From positions 1 to 61,100 of the IMG/VR virus record IMGVR_UViG_3300021962_000107: a DNA stretch of 61,100 nt. The stretch is one strand, 5' to 3'. This stretch comes from a virus. The stretch's first letter is position 1. Each line of letters opens with the position of its first letter. Below the pieces are notes generated by a model. The model searched no databases. It had not been told where the DNA came from and saw only the letters and a program-made list of their open reading frames with translations. A program made the position numbers and the translations under genes. This document shows, piece by piece, positions 8,536 through 15,554 of this stretch.

Positions 8536-9443
8536 TGTCAAAATATCTTATAACTGGTGGTCCAGGGTCTCTTGGAAAAGAAATTTGTAAACAACTTTTA
8601 AACTTTTCAGATACTGAAGAAATTACAATGTTTTCTAGAAATGAAACAAAGCAGTTTGAATCCTCTATGGATATAAATGATAGAAGAGTTAAATATATTA
8701 TTGGAGACATTAAAAATTTTAATTCTTTATTTAATGCAATGAATGGAGTTGATTTTGTATTTCATGCTGCAGCATTAAAACACATAGATTTAGCAGAAAA
8801 GTCACCAGATGAAACCATTAATGTAAATGTTGTTGGAACAAATAATGTAGTAAATGCAGCTATTCAAAATAATGTAAAAAAAGTTTTACTAATTTCTACT
8901 GATAAGGCTTGTATACCAACCAGTATATATGGCGTAAGTAAGCTGCTATCTGAAAAAAATATAATATTATCAAATAATATATCTGATACAAAGTTTTCTG
9001 TAGTAAGATTTGGAAATTTAATTGGAAGTAACGGATCTATTTTCCAAAAATGGAAGATAATGAAGGATAGTGGTCAAAGGATATCCGTTACAGATAAAGA
9101 TATGACAAGACTTTTTATTAGAAGCTCAGATGCTGCTTCTTGGGCAATTAAATTTTTGTTAATAATGAATGGTAGCGAAATTTTTGTCCCTAAGATGAAA
9201 AGTGCAAACATTTATGAAATTGCCAAGTCCTTTATTGATGAGTCAAGAATAGATATAGTTGGAACTAGACCTGGAGAAAAGTTAGATGAAGATATTCTAT
9301 CTAGTTTAGAGCTTGGATCTGTTGACGATCTTGGAGATTTTTATATTTTAAATAATGATAATAAAGTTGGAAACTTTTCATATAATAGTAGTACTAATAA
9401 ATACTGGTATTCTGGAAAAGAAATAAAAGATTTTTTTAATTAG
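8535..9443 (+). CDS. CapD/FlaA1-like sugar-nucleotide epimerase/dehydratase (extended SDR)
   Basis: 302 residues from GTG 8535 (TAGTG overlap). Rossmann signature GGPGSLG at 8-14, FHAAALKHIDLAEKSP at about 76-91, catalytic STDKA at 121-125 and Y132-GVS-K136 match the polysaccharide biosynthesis PF02719 family (UDP-GlcNAc inverting 4,6-dehydratases and UDP-GlcNAc epimerases). The product would be a modified UDP-HexNAc, a plausible donor for the glycosyltransferases in the same cassette. At 302 residues it is the soluble short form without the membrane anchor of full FlaA1/CapD. Substrate cannot be fixed from sequence. Confidence 0.85.
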   Translation: MSKYLITGGPGSLGKEICKQLLNFSDTEEITMFSRNETKQFESSMDINDRRVKYIIGDIKNFNSLFNAMNGVDFVFHAAALKHIDLAEKSPDETINVNVVGTNNVVNAAIQNNVKKVLLISTDKACIPTSIYGVSKLLSEKNIILSNNISDTKFSVVRFGNLIGSNGSIFQKWKIMKDSGQRISVTDKDMTRLFIRSSDAASWAIKFLLIMNGSEIFVPKMKSANIYEIAKSFIDESRIDIVGTRPGEKLDEDILSSLELGSVDDLGDFYILNNDNKVGNFSYNSSTNKYWYSGKEIKDFFN

Positions 9444-9452
9444 GAGGTATAA

Positions 9453-9578
9453 GTGATTAATAGAAAAATTTCAATTGTTAATACATGTAATTTATGCTTA
9501 GAGGCTATTTCTAGATTTATAAAAAAGGATTCAAAAAAGAATCAAAATTGTAAATGTAAACAGTGCAAGTGTAGGTAG
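9453..9578 (+). CDS. Cys-rich microprotein
   Basis: 41 residues from GTG 9453 with a strong AGGAGG Shine-Dalgarno at 9442-9447. Six cysteines are arranged C12-x2-C15 and C33-x-C35-x2-C38-x-C40, separated by a basic helix-like stretch (RFIKKDSKK). This suggests a small zinc-binding or redox module. It fills the space between the SDR gene and the phosphatase gene exactly, which with the ideal ribosome site argues that it is translated. Function unknown. Confidence 0.65.
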   Translation: MINRKISIVNTCNLCLEAISRFIKKDSKKNQNCKCKQCKCR

Positions 9579-9584
9579 AGCATT

Positions 9585-9995
9585 GTGAATGAAATAATTT
9601 TAGTTGATATTGATGGAACTGTTGCACATAGATCTAATAGAGGTCCGTATGAATATGATAAAGTTGGATCAGACATTCCAGATAAAAATATTATAGATAT
9701 TCTACAATGTTTTTGGAAGTCTAGTAAGACATTAATTTTTGTTACTGGTCGTGAAGACTCTTGCTATGAAGAAACTTATGAGTGGCTTGTTGACAACTGT
9801 CCGCCATTTTCAAAACTATATATGCGTAAATCTGGAGATTATCGTAGTGATTCAGAAGTTAAAAAAGAAATATATGATCTTTATATAAAAGATAAGTTCA
9901 ACGTTTTATGCGTTATTGATGATCGTCAATCAGTCGTTGATATGTGGAGAAGCATAGGCTTAAAATGTTTACAAGTTGATTATGGAAACTTTTGA
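9585..9995 (+). CDS. HAD phosphatase of the polynucleotide kinase 3'-phosphatase type
   Basis: 136 residues from GTG 9585. HAD motif I is DIDGT (D8, D10, T12), motif II is VTGRE (53-57), a conserved Lys follows in SEVKKE, and motif III/IV is IDDRQSVVDMW (111-121). The LYMRKSGDYRSDSEVKKEIY stretch and DDR-x2-VV-x-MWR ending match the C-terminal phosphatase domain of T4-type Pnk. It is a stand-alone phosphatase without the kinase domain. Likely substrates are 3'-phosphate or 2',3'-cyclic ends of nucleic acid, but sugar phosphates cannot be excluded given the glycan neighbours. Overlaps the next gene by one base. Confidence 0.8.
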   Translation: MNEIILVDIDGTVAHRSNRGPYEYDKVGSDIPDKNIIDILQCFWKSSKTLIFVTGREDSCYEETYEWLVDNCPPFSKLYMRKSGDYRSDSEVKKEIYDLYIKDKFNVLCVIDDRQSVVDMWRSIGLKCLQVDYGNF

Positions 9996-10705
9996 TGAAT
10001 AAGCAAAAGAAAATACATCATTTCTATCATATAGGATCTTCTGGACAATGGCTTCAGCCATTATCAGAACATATTCATGCTTTAAAAAGATATGGTCTTT
10101 TAGATAGATTGGATAGTATAAATTTTGGAATTATTGGTTTAAGTGATAATAGAGAAGAGGTAAAAAAATTTTTGTCTAATGAATTAAATGAATTTAATAT
10201 TGTTGCAGAGGCTGATAGTGGATGGGAGCAGGTAACTCTTAAACCCTTATATGAGTTTTCATTAAAAAATGATGGCTATATATTTTATGCTCATACAAAA
10301 TCTTCCAACAATCATAACGTTTTTGGAGCAAAGCATAGAAGATCTATGACATATTTTAATGTTGTAAAATGGAAAGATTGTGTGGATAAGTTAGATGAAG
10401 GATACACCTTAGCTGGAGTTCATTATTGTCAAATGTATCTAATTAAGGATGCTTATGGAAACGAACTAGATATTCCAGGAGAAACTCAGTGGAAAAATAT
10501 AAAAGATCATGATGGGTTTTATTTAGGTAATTTTTGGTGGGTAACAACTGATGGAATAAAGAGTTTAAAAGAGTGTGCTAATAACTATAGACAGGATGCT
10601 GAGTTTTGGATAGCCCAAATAAAGTTAGATAATAAGATAGCCTATGATTTTTATCCACATCAAGTACTTACAGAGCATGAAGACAAGTTTATAACTAAAT
10701 GGTAA
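9995..10705 (+). CDS. Putative glycosyltransferase (HTK-motif family)
   Basis: 236 residues from ATG 9995 (TGATG overlap). Features include IHHFYHIGSSGQW at the N-terminus, a YIFYAHTKSS segment at about residue 90, KWKDCVDKLDEGYTLAGVHY in the middle and FYLGNFWWVTTDGIKSL near 170-190. This order (YxHTKg, W-x-x-C, GNFWW) is characteristic of a family of phage and bacterial capsule-type glycosyltransferases. Closing gene of the sugar cassette. Donor and acceptor unknown. Confidence 0.65.
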   Translation: MNKQKKIHHFYHIGSSGQWLQPLSEHIHALKRYGLLDRLDSINFGIIGLSDNREEVKKFLSNELNEFNIVAEADSGWEQVTLKPLYEFSLKNDGYIFYAHTKSSNNHNVFGAKHRRSMTYFNVVKWKDCVDKLDEGYTLAGVHYCQMYLIKDAYGNELDIPGETQWKNIKDHDGFYLGNFWWVTTDGIKSLKECANNYRQDAEFWIAQIKLDNKIAYDFYPHQVLTEHEDKFITKW

Positions 10706-10738
10706 AAGGCTAACTATTTATGGAAAATATACTAAACA

Positions 10739-10747
10739 TGGTATAAT
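10739..10747 (+). promoter_or_regulatory. Extended -10 promoter (TGGTATAAT) for the fibre operon
   Basis: TGG-TATAAT sits in the 60-base gap before 10766, with a weak TTATGG 18 bases upstream. Transcription would begin about 10754, leaving a short leader with a GAAAGGTG ribosome site. Confidence 0.6.
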
Positions 10748-10765
10748 ATTGAAAGGTGATTAATA

Positions 10766-11146
10766 ATGGCATTTCCAGGCACATATAATTTTAACTACTA
10801 TGCTGGTGACACTTTTGAGTTTTTTGTATATCCAAAGAATTCCTCTGGTGGAGTTTTTGATAATCTTTCCGAATATACTCCACTTTTTGTAATTGCTACA
10901 GCAAGAGGATCTGCTTCTGCGTCTGTAATTTCTTCACTTGAGCCTACTGAATTATTGACTACAGTAGAAGATGGAGACCATGTTTCTTGTACAATTCTTC
11001 CAGATGGTGGTAGACAGTTAACTAATGCTACATATTTTTATGATTTAGAAATTGAAAATACAAGTGCATCATCTTCATCTTTTGGAAAAGTCTTTACTCT
11101 TTTAACTGGAACAATCACAGTTACACAAGATGTGGCGGTAACGTAA
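10766..11146 (+). CDS. Baseplate/fibre protein with BppU-like N-terminal domain
   Basis: 126 residues. The sequence YNFNYYAGDTFEFFVYPKNS, then a strand-turn pattern through YFYDLEIEN to LLTGTITVTQDV, resembles the Ig-like domain found at the N-terminus of BppU and many Gram-positive phage fibre proteins that handle the attachment to the tail tip. It is first in a four-gene run of fibre proteins (10766-13264) behind its own promoter. Structural role inferred from fold pattern and neighbours. Confidence 0.7.
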   Translation: MAFPGTYNFNYYAGDTFEFFVYPKNSSGGVFDNLSEYTPLFVIATARGSASASVISSLEPTELLTTVEDGDHVSCTILPDGGRQLTNATYFYDLEIENTSASSSSFGKVFTLLTGTITVTQDVAVT

Positions 11147-11147
11147 T

Positions 11148-11732
11148 ATGGCAATAGATACTATTATATCTAATGATGAATTAGTTGTAGTTGGACCACC
11201 TGCCTCAGTATCTGTAAGTGTTGACATTGGTCCACAAGGAGAAAGAGGATCACAGTTTTTTACTGGAGTAGGACCTCCATCAGAAAATTCTTCAATTTTA
11301 ACAAGTGCGAAAATAAATGATTTATATATAAATAGAAGACTTGATGGTGGAAAATATGGAGTTGTCTATAAGCTAGATGCAATCCCTGGTGGATCTATTT
11401 GGCAAGAAGTTTTAAAGTTTCAGCCACTGGCTTATAGTGTTCAAAAAATAATTAATTTTTCTGCAGGTTCTGGATCAACTTCAATAGCTTTGGCAGACTT
11501 TTACTCTAGTGCTCCAGAAGGATTAGACCCAAATAGTATCTTAGTTCAGGCAACGGCAGAATTAAATAATCCAGCATTTATATCTATATCAGATAAATCA
11601 ATTACTGAAATATCTTCAACAAAAACATTTATTATACAGCTAAAGGGTGCAGAATTGTCTTCAGGTACAGTATCTCTATTATCTTCTTCTGCAATCCCTG
11701 TAAACCTTTTTATAACAGCAGGAGTTGCATAG
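11148..11732 (+). CDS. Fibre protein with a short collagen-like GPQGERG motif
   Basis: 194 residues. After SVSVDIGPQGERGS (about 25-38) come YGVVYKLD and WQEVLKFQP strands typical of fibre head domains, then a beta-rich C-terminal half ending in hydrophobic strands. The single collagen-like turn resembles those that start triple-helix or trimer segments in phage fibres. Sits between two other fibre genes with one- to three-base spacing. Virion receptor-binding role inferred. Confidence 0.65.
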   Translation: MAIDTIISNDELVVVGPPASVSVSVDIGPQGERGSQFFTGVGPPSENSSILTSAKINDLYINRRLDGGKYGVVYKLDAIPGGSIWQEVLKFQPLAYSVQKIINFSAGSGSTSIALADFYSSAPEGLDPNSILVQATAELNNPAFISISDKSITEISSTKTFIIQLKGAELSSGTVSLLSSSAIPVNLFITAGVA

Positions 11733-11735
11733 TTT

Positions 11736-12440
11736 ATGGCACAATTAATTAGTTCTTCTAAAAATTTTTCAGCCCCAGCTTTTAACACCTATGTTCCACA
11801 GCTTTCTGATAATGCAGATATTCAAAATGCTTTTGAATTATTCTACTATGGAAATTTTGAAACTGGAAATACCTATGATACTACTAATAGTATTTATGCA
11901 AATCTTTTAAGTTTTGATACAAGAATTGATAGTGCTGAAAATAATATTTCTGGACATATAGGTGCATCAGAAGCACACGATGCTACTGGTGGCATAGTCG
12001 GTGTTACTAAAGCACAGACATTAACAAATAAAACTTTAACACTTCCTAAGATTAATGAAAATGTTGAACTTACTGCTACAGCAACAGAGCTTAATGTTCT
12101 TGATGGAATTACCTCTAGCACAGCAGAATTAAATATTCTTGACGGAGTTACTTCTAGTGCTGCAGAACTTAATATCCTTGATGGTGTAACTGCGTCTACT
12201 GCAGAATTAAATATCCTTGATGGTGTAACTACGTCTACTGCAGAACTTAATGTTCTTTATGGAGTAACTGCTACTACTTCTGAAATTAATTATTTAAGTG
12301 GAGTTACTTCTGCTATTCAAACTCAAATTAATTTAAAACCAACTTTAAGGTATGAAGGCTCTATTGTAAATAGAAATATTTTTGTTCAAGCAGCACAGCC
12401 TACAGCAGTAAATGTTGGCGATATTTGGTTTGACTTCTAG
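11736..12440 (+). CDS. Fibre protein with TAELNILDGVT repeats
   Basis: 234 residues. An N-terminal attachment part (to about 90) is followed by KAQTLTNKTL, a motif shared with the first gene of the window, and then six 13-residue units from 114 to 191 with consensus SSTAELNILDGVT. A final domain ends with VGDIWFDF. The TAELN-x-LDGVT repeat is well known in fibre proteins of environmental phages and forms a beta-helical or triple-stranded shaft. Change in repeat number would alter fibre length. Confidence 0.8.
   Translation: MAQLISSSKNFSAPAFNTYVPQLSDNADIQNAFELFYYGNFETGNTYDTTNSIYANLLSFDTRIDSAENNISGHIGASEAHDATGGIVGVTKAQTLTNKTLTLPKINENVELTATATELNVLDGITSSTAELNILDGVTSSAAELNILDGVTASTAELNILDGVTTSTAELNVLYGVTATTSEINYLSGVTSAIQTQINLKPTLRYEGSIVNRNIFVQAAQPTAVNVGDIWFDF
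12075..12308 (+). repeat. Six 39-bp coding repeats (13-residue fibre units)
   Basis: Tandem units encode T-A-E-L-N-x-L-D-G-V-T variants. The middle three are close to identical at DNA level, the outer ones are more diverged. Confidence 0.85.
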
Positions 12441-12448
12441 GATATAGT

Positions 12449-13264
12449 ATGGCTATTCAATGGGGATCCTGGGTATACGCTGGTGGAAACGGTATGCGTA
12501 TTGGTCTGGATATATCCTGGTCAGCTGTTGATTCAGGATCATCTAGTACAACTGCAACAATAGCTGTTTGGACTCAAAATCAGTATAACTATGCTGATGC
12601 TCAAACAATTACATATGGTGGCTCATTATCTGGAACAACAAACTATACAAATAATGGTGCTACTGGAACTAGCACACAAAGAGCAACAAAAACTTATACT
12701 CACACATATGGCTCAAACCCTGCAACATTTACTTTTTCTGCAACACTTTCTGGTCTATACAATGGTGGAAATCCAAGTGTTTCAGTTTCCAGTACTACTC
12801 CAACTAGACCTGCTCCACCACCTCCACCACCTCCTCCACCTCCTCCGCCTCCTCCACCTCCTCCTCCAATATTTGCTCCATCTGCACCACAGTCATTTGC
12901 TGCAAATACTAACACTTTTGGACAAATAGGTCTTTCATGGTCAGCACCAGCTAGTAATGGCGGTTCTGCTGTAACTAGTTATGTGCTTCGTAATGGCACA
13001 ACTGTGTTACAAAATAGCTTATCCACATCTTATACTCATACAGGTCTATCTCCAGATACGGATTATTCCTATACAGTTACTGCTGCCAATGCTGTTGGTG
13101 AAGGAGCTGCAGCATCTCTAACAGCTAGAACTCTTGGAGGAATTGTAAAAGTATGGAATGGTACACAATATGTAACAGCTATTCCAAAAGTGTGGAATGG
13201 ATCATCATGGGTCAATGCTCAGGCAAGAGTTTGGAATGGAACAGAATGGAAATATGGAATTTAA
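12449..13264 (+). CDS. Fibre protein: beta domain, polyproline linker, fibronectin III, VWNG repeats
   Basis: 271 residues. Residues 1-120 form a beta-rich domain; about 18 consecutive prolines follow near 125-143; residues 145-228 are a fibronectin type III domain (PQSFAANTN, W-S-x-P, TSYTHTGLSPDTDYSYTVTA, ending ARTLGG); the C-terminus has three copies of a VWNG-x-x-(Y/W) unit. FnIII modules are common on phage tail and fibre proteins and bind surface carbohydrate weakly. The polyproline rod separates the anchoring and binding parts. Last gene of this fibre operon. Confidence 0.8.
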   Translation: MAIQWGSWVYAGGNGMRIGLDISWSAVDSGSSSTTATIAVWTQNQYNYADAQTITYGGSLSGTTNYTNNGATGTSTQRATKTYTHTYGSNPATFTFSATLSGLYNGGNPSVSVSSTTPTRPAPPPPPPPPPPPPPPPPPPIFAPSAPQSFAANTNTFGQIGLSWSAPASNGGSAVTSYVLRNGTTVLQNSLSTSYTHTGLSPDTDYSYTVTAANAVGEGAAASLTARTLGGIVKVWNGTQYVTAIPKVWNGSSWVNAQARVWNGTEWKYGI

Positions 13265-13267
13265 TAT

Positions 13268-13296
13268 TTGACAATACAGATTCTATAAGATATAAT
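13268..13296 (+). promoter_or_regulatory. Perfect consensus sigma-70-type promoter before the holin gene
   Basis: TTGACA (13268-13273), a 17-base spacer and TATAAT (13291-13296) match the housekeeping consensus exactly. It lies in the 63-base gap after the fibre operon and points at the gene starting 13328, which has an AGGAG ribosome site. Such a promoter is expected to be read efficiently by unmodified host polymerase. Confidence 0.85.
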
Positions 13297-13327
13297 TTTA
13301 CAAAGTACTATAGATAGGAGAAAAAAT

Positions 13328-13633
13328 ATGGTACTCAATTTAACAAAATCACAAAAAGAAATGTTGCAATCTTATGGTCGTTCATTTCTAGGTGCAGCTA
13401 TTGCACTATATATGGCAGGTAATACAGATCCTTATACATATATCTATGCCTTAGTAGCTGCATTTGCTCCAGTTGCAATTAGATTCTTTAATAAGAATGA
13501 TATTGCTTTTGGAAAAGTTAATGGAAATTCTTCAGCAGATGAAGTTGCAACAGAAGTTGTTGCAGCAGTAAAGAAAGTTGCTAAAAAGGCTCCAGCTAAG
13601 AAGTCCTCATCAAAAAAAACTGATACAAAGTAA
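13328..13633 (+). CDS. Putative holin with histone-like basic tail
   Basis: 101 residues with two likely membrane segments (about 18-32, FLGAAIALYMAG; and 36-54, YIYALVAAFAPVAIRFF), followed by NKNDIAFGKV and a Lys/Ala-rich tail (KKVAKKAPAKKSSSKK). The segment P-V-A-I-R-F-F-N-x-N-D-x-A-F-G matches the second helix and exit of actinophage r1t-like holins. Holins form membrane lesions to time lysis. The long H1-like cationic tail is unusual and could touch DNA or the membrane. No clear endolysin is adjacent. Confidence 0.65.
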   Translation: MVLNLTKSQKEMLQSYGRSFLGAAIALYMAGNTDPYTYIYALVAAFAPVAIRFFNKNDIAFGKVNGNSSADEVATEVVAAVKKVAKKAPAKKSSSKKTDTK

Positions 13634-13635
13634 GA

Positions 13636-13641
13636 TATACT
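13636..13641 (+). promoter_or_regulatory. -10 box for probable leaderless glycosyltransferase mRNA
   Basis: TATACT ends five bases before ATG 13647, with no Shine-Dalgarno between. The spacing puts the predicted transcript start at the start codon. Confidence 0.4.
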
Positions 13642-13646
13642 AAACC

Positions 13647-14738
13647 ATGCCATCTCCAACAATTGCTTTTTTAACCTACGACTGGTCATTCGGTGTAAAA
13701 CCATTACAACCAAATGGCTGTGGTTGGTACAGATGCTATCTACCAATGAAGCAGTTGAAGGAGCATGGCTGGGAAAGTGGAATAGGTCTTCCAGGATTTA
13801 GTCCAGAACATGCCTTTGGAATTTTATTGCCAGAAGAAAAGGCAATTCATGGATGGGACATTATCGTATTAAAGTTAATCATGCTTGAAAGGTTTGTTGA
13901 CCATGTTAAGAGAGCAAAAGAACTTGGTCAAAAAATTGTTGTTGATATTGATGATCATATGGAAGGTCTTGAAGAAACTAACCTTGCCTATAAAACAACT
14001 CATCCAGATTCAAATCCAAAAAATAACAGAGAGCACTATGTTGCTATTATGGATCAGGCAGATGCTTTAATTACTTCTACCCCATTTTTATATGATTTTT
14101 ATAAAGAAAAATATCCAGAAAAACCAATCTTTATGGTAAGAAATGGCATAGACATTGAAAGATGGAATATGAGAAAAGATCATAAAGGATGGCTACCTAC
14201 TTTTGGATGGGTTGGTGCAACACCTTGGAGATCTGGAGATTTAGAAACCCTTAATCCATTCTTTGGTGAATTCTTAAAACAAAAACATTTAAAGTTTCAT
14301 CATGCAGGAAATATTATTAATGCTCCAACTGCTGCTCAGCAAATTGGAATAGATAAAAGACTTTGTACTGTAGAGCCTATGAAGACAATGTTAGGAGTTC
14401 CAGAACTTTATAGAAAAATGGATGTTGGAATTGTTCCTCTAAGAAATGTTCCATTTAATCATGCTAAGTCATATCTAAAAGGTTTAGAAAATGCAGCAGC
14501 AGGAATTCCTTTTATTGCATCTGGAGGACTTCCAGAATATCAGCTATTTGCTGATGAGGGCGTTGGAAGAATAGCAAACACACCTGATGAATGGATTGGT
14601 CATATGACAGAACTTTTAAATCCAAAAGTAAGACTTGAAGAAAGAATGAAAAATCGTGAAATCATATCTGAAAAATTCTCTATGAAGCAAAGAGGGTATG
14701 ATTGGGACGAAGTGTTCAGAAAAATTCTTGCACTATAA
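13647..14738 (+). CDS. GT-B glycosyltransferase (GT4-like)
   Basis: 363 residues. The N-terminal half has the early GT-B layout (NGCGWYRCYLPMKQLKEHG), a VVDIDDH segment near residue 92 and ALITSTPFLYDFY; the second half has VRNGIDIERW, FGWVGATPWRSGDL, DVGIVPLRNVPFNHAKSYLKGLENAAAGIPFIAS, a typical nucleotide-sugar donor site of family 4-like enzymes. It is a soluble enzyme without membrane segments. It lies next to the holin and not in the main sugar cassette, and appears to have its own leaderless promoter. Acceptor unknown; phage or host glycan modification is inferred. Confidence 0.82.
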   Translation: MPSPTIAFLTYDWSFGVKPLQPNGCGWYRCYLPMKQLKEHGWESGIGLPGFSPEHAFGILLPEEKAIHGWDIIVLKLIMLERFVDHVKRAKELGQKIVVDIDDHMEGLEETNLAYKTTHPDSNPKNNREHYVAIMDQADALITSTPFLYDFYKEKYPEKPIFMVRNGIDIERWNMRKDHKGWLPTFGWVGATPWRSGDLETLNPFFGEFLKQKHLKFHHAGNIINAPTAAQQIGIDKRLCTVEPMKTMLGVPELYRKMDVGIVPLRNVPFNHAKSYLKGLENAAAGIPFIASGGLPEYQLFADEGVGRIANTPDEWIGHMTELLNPKVRLEERMKNREIISEKFSMKQRGYDWDEVFRKILAL

Positions 14739-14739
14739 T
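14734..14739 (+). promoter_or_regulatory. -10 box for probable leaderless mRNA of the 14746 gene
   Basis: TATAAT covers the stop codon of the glycosyltransferase gene and ends six bases before ATG 14746; no Shine-Dalgarno is present. Confidence 0.45.
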
Positions 14740-14745
14740 ATATGT

Positions 14746-15276
14746 ATGGCTAAACTATTTATTAAAAGTGACGAATATTCAGAACCAGTTAAAACTTTTT
14801 TAAAAAAATATATTAGGCAAAATACTCCTTATAACTTAGCAGTTCACGAACAGAATGCTGACATATGCATTAGTTTATTTATCCCAGAATATCCAGCAGA
14901 AGAAAGATTTAATGCATATTTTTATAACAATACTGAGGGCATGGAAGATCTTGCAAATAAGATTTACTACCAATGTTCAAAGGCAGATATTAAAACAAGA
15001 CCAGTCTCTAAAAGGTCTCTTCCAAGAGAAGAGTATGAATTAGATTTTAAATGTCCTACTTTAATTATTAATTTAACAAATGATTCAAAAGAAATTGATG
15101 AAGAAGTTTATGCACTTGTTATTGGTCAAGGTATTGTTTCTTATTTAAATCCTGGAACTGTGTTTGATACTTTTTCTGTAAAAGATAAAATTAAAAAGCC
15201 AGGGGATAAAAGTTTTGTCAATAGAAAATATATTCAAGAGCCAACAAGCAATACTAGACTGCTTTTTAAGAAGTAG
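14746..15276 (+). CDS. Unknown protein, faintly like a degenerate Amidase_3 fold
   Basis: 176 residues from ATG 14746; an upstream in-frame start at 14698 lies within the glycosyltransferase gene. The stretch NADICISLFIPE, LANKIYYQC, KCPTLIINLTNDSKEIDEE and YALVIGQGIVSYL follows the order of strands in Amidase_3 (aDlfiSiHaN, LA..I, P.vLvE.GF.sN, gI..yl), but the zinc-binding His and Glu residues of that family are missing. It could be a non-catalytic relative of a lysin or an unrelated protein. Near the holin, so a link to lysis is possible but unproven. Convergent with the reverse-strand gene, with 11 bases of overlap. Confidence 0.7.
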   Translation: MAKLFIKSDEYSEPVKTFLKKYIRQNTPYNLAVHEQNADICISLFIPEYPAEERFNAYFYNNTEGMEDLANKIYYQCSKADIKTRPVSKRSLPREEYELDFKCPTLIINLTNDSKEIDEEVYALVIGQGIVSYLNPGTVFDTFSVKDKIKKPGDKSFVNRKYIQEPTSNTRLLFKK

Positions 15277-15487
15277 CTAAAGAAATATATCCTTTAATTT
15301 TTTCTATTAAATTAACTCCTGGGTAAAAAGAAGTATGACATCCTAGACAATAAAAAAATACTTTATCATTGTTGTCAACTTTAGAAATAACAGTATCATC
15401 TGTATCAAACTTGCATTCTATTTTTTTTGCTTTATTAATTTTTACCAATTCGTTATAGTAGTTTACTTCTTGAATAGTCAACTCCAT
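15266..15487 (-). CDS. Only reverse-strand gene: small CxxC protein
   Basis: 73 residues, start at 15487 reading leftward, with a good AGGAG Shine-Dalgarno on that strand eight bases upstream. The C-terminal half has VFFYCLGCHTSFYPG (C47, C50, H51) plus C25, suggesting a metal site, followed by a helix (NLIEKIKGYIS). Similar small YCLxC proteins occur in other phages but I know no function. A TGATAAAAT extended -10 sits upstream on the same strand. The forward strand has no gene from 15277 to 15554. Independent transcription suggests a separately controlled accessory gene. Confidence 0.7.
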   Translation of the reverse strand: MELTIQEVNYYNELVKINKAKKIECKFDTDDTVISKVDNNDKVFFYCLGCHTSFYPGVNLIEKIKGYISLATS

Positions 15488-15528
15488 TTGCTTCTCCTTG
15501 AATAGTCGTGTAGAATATATCTATTACA

Positions 15529-15537
15529 ATTTTATCA
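15529..15537 (-). promoter_or_regulatory. Extended -10 (TGATAAAAT) for the reverse-strand gene
   Basis: Read on the reverse strand, TG-A-TAAAAT lies about 42 bases before the start codon at 15487. The intergenic 15488-15554 thus separates divergent genes. No clear -35 was identified, and the forward-strand promoter for the reductase gene is not certain. Confidence 0.4.
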
Positions 15538-15554
15538 GAAGGACGTGTTACTAA

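Noticed and set aside
12430-12448. TTGACT and TATAGT before 12449 as a promoter
   Set aside because: Spacing between the two boxes is only seven bases, so they do not form a promoter.
12700-12915. Reverse-strand frame with a long glycine run
   Set aside because: It is the antisense of the polyproline codons in the 12449 gene; no ribosome site and no support.
15277-15554. Forward-strand gene or tRNA in the 278-base gap
   Set aside because: No forward frame with a ribosome site and no cloverleaf-like sequence; the space is filled by the reverse-strand gene and a 67-base divergent spacer.
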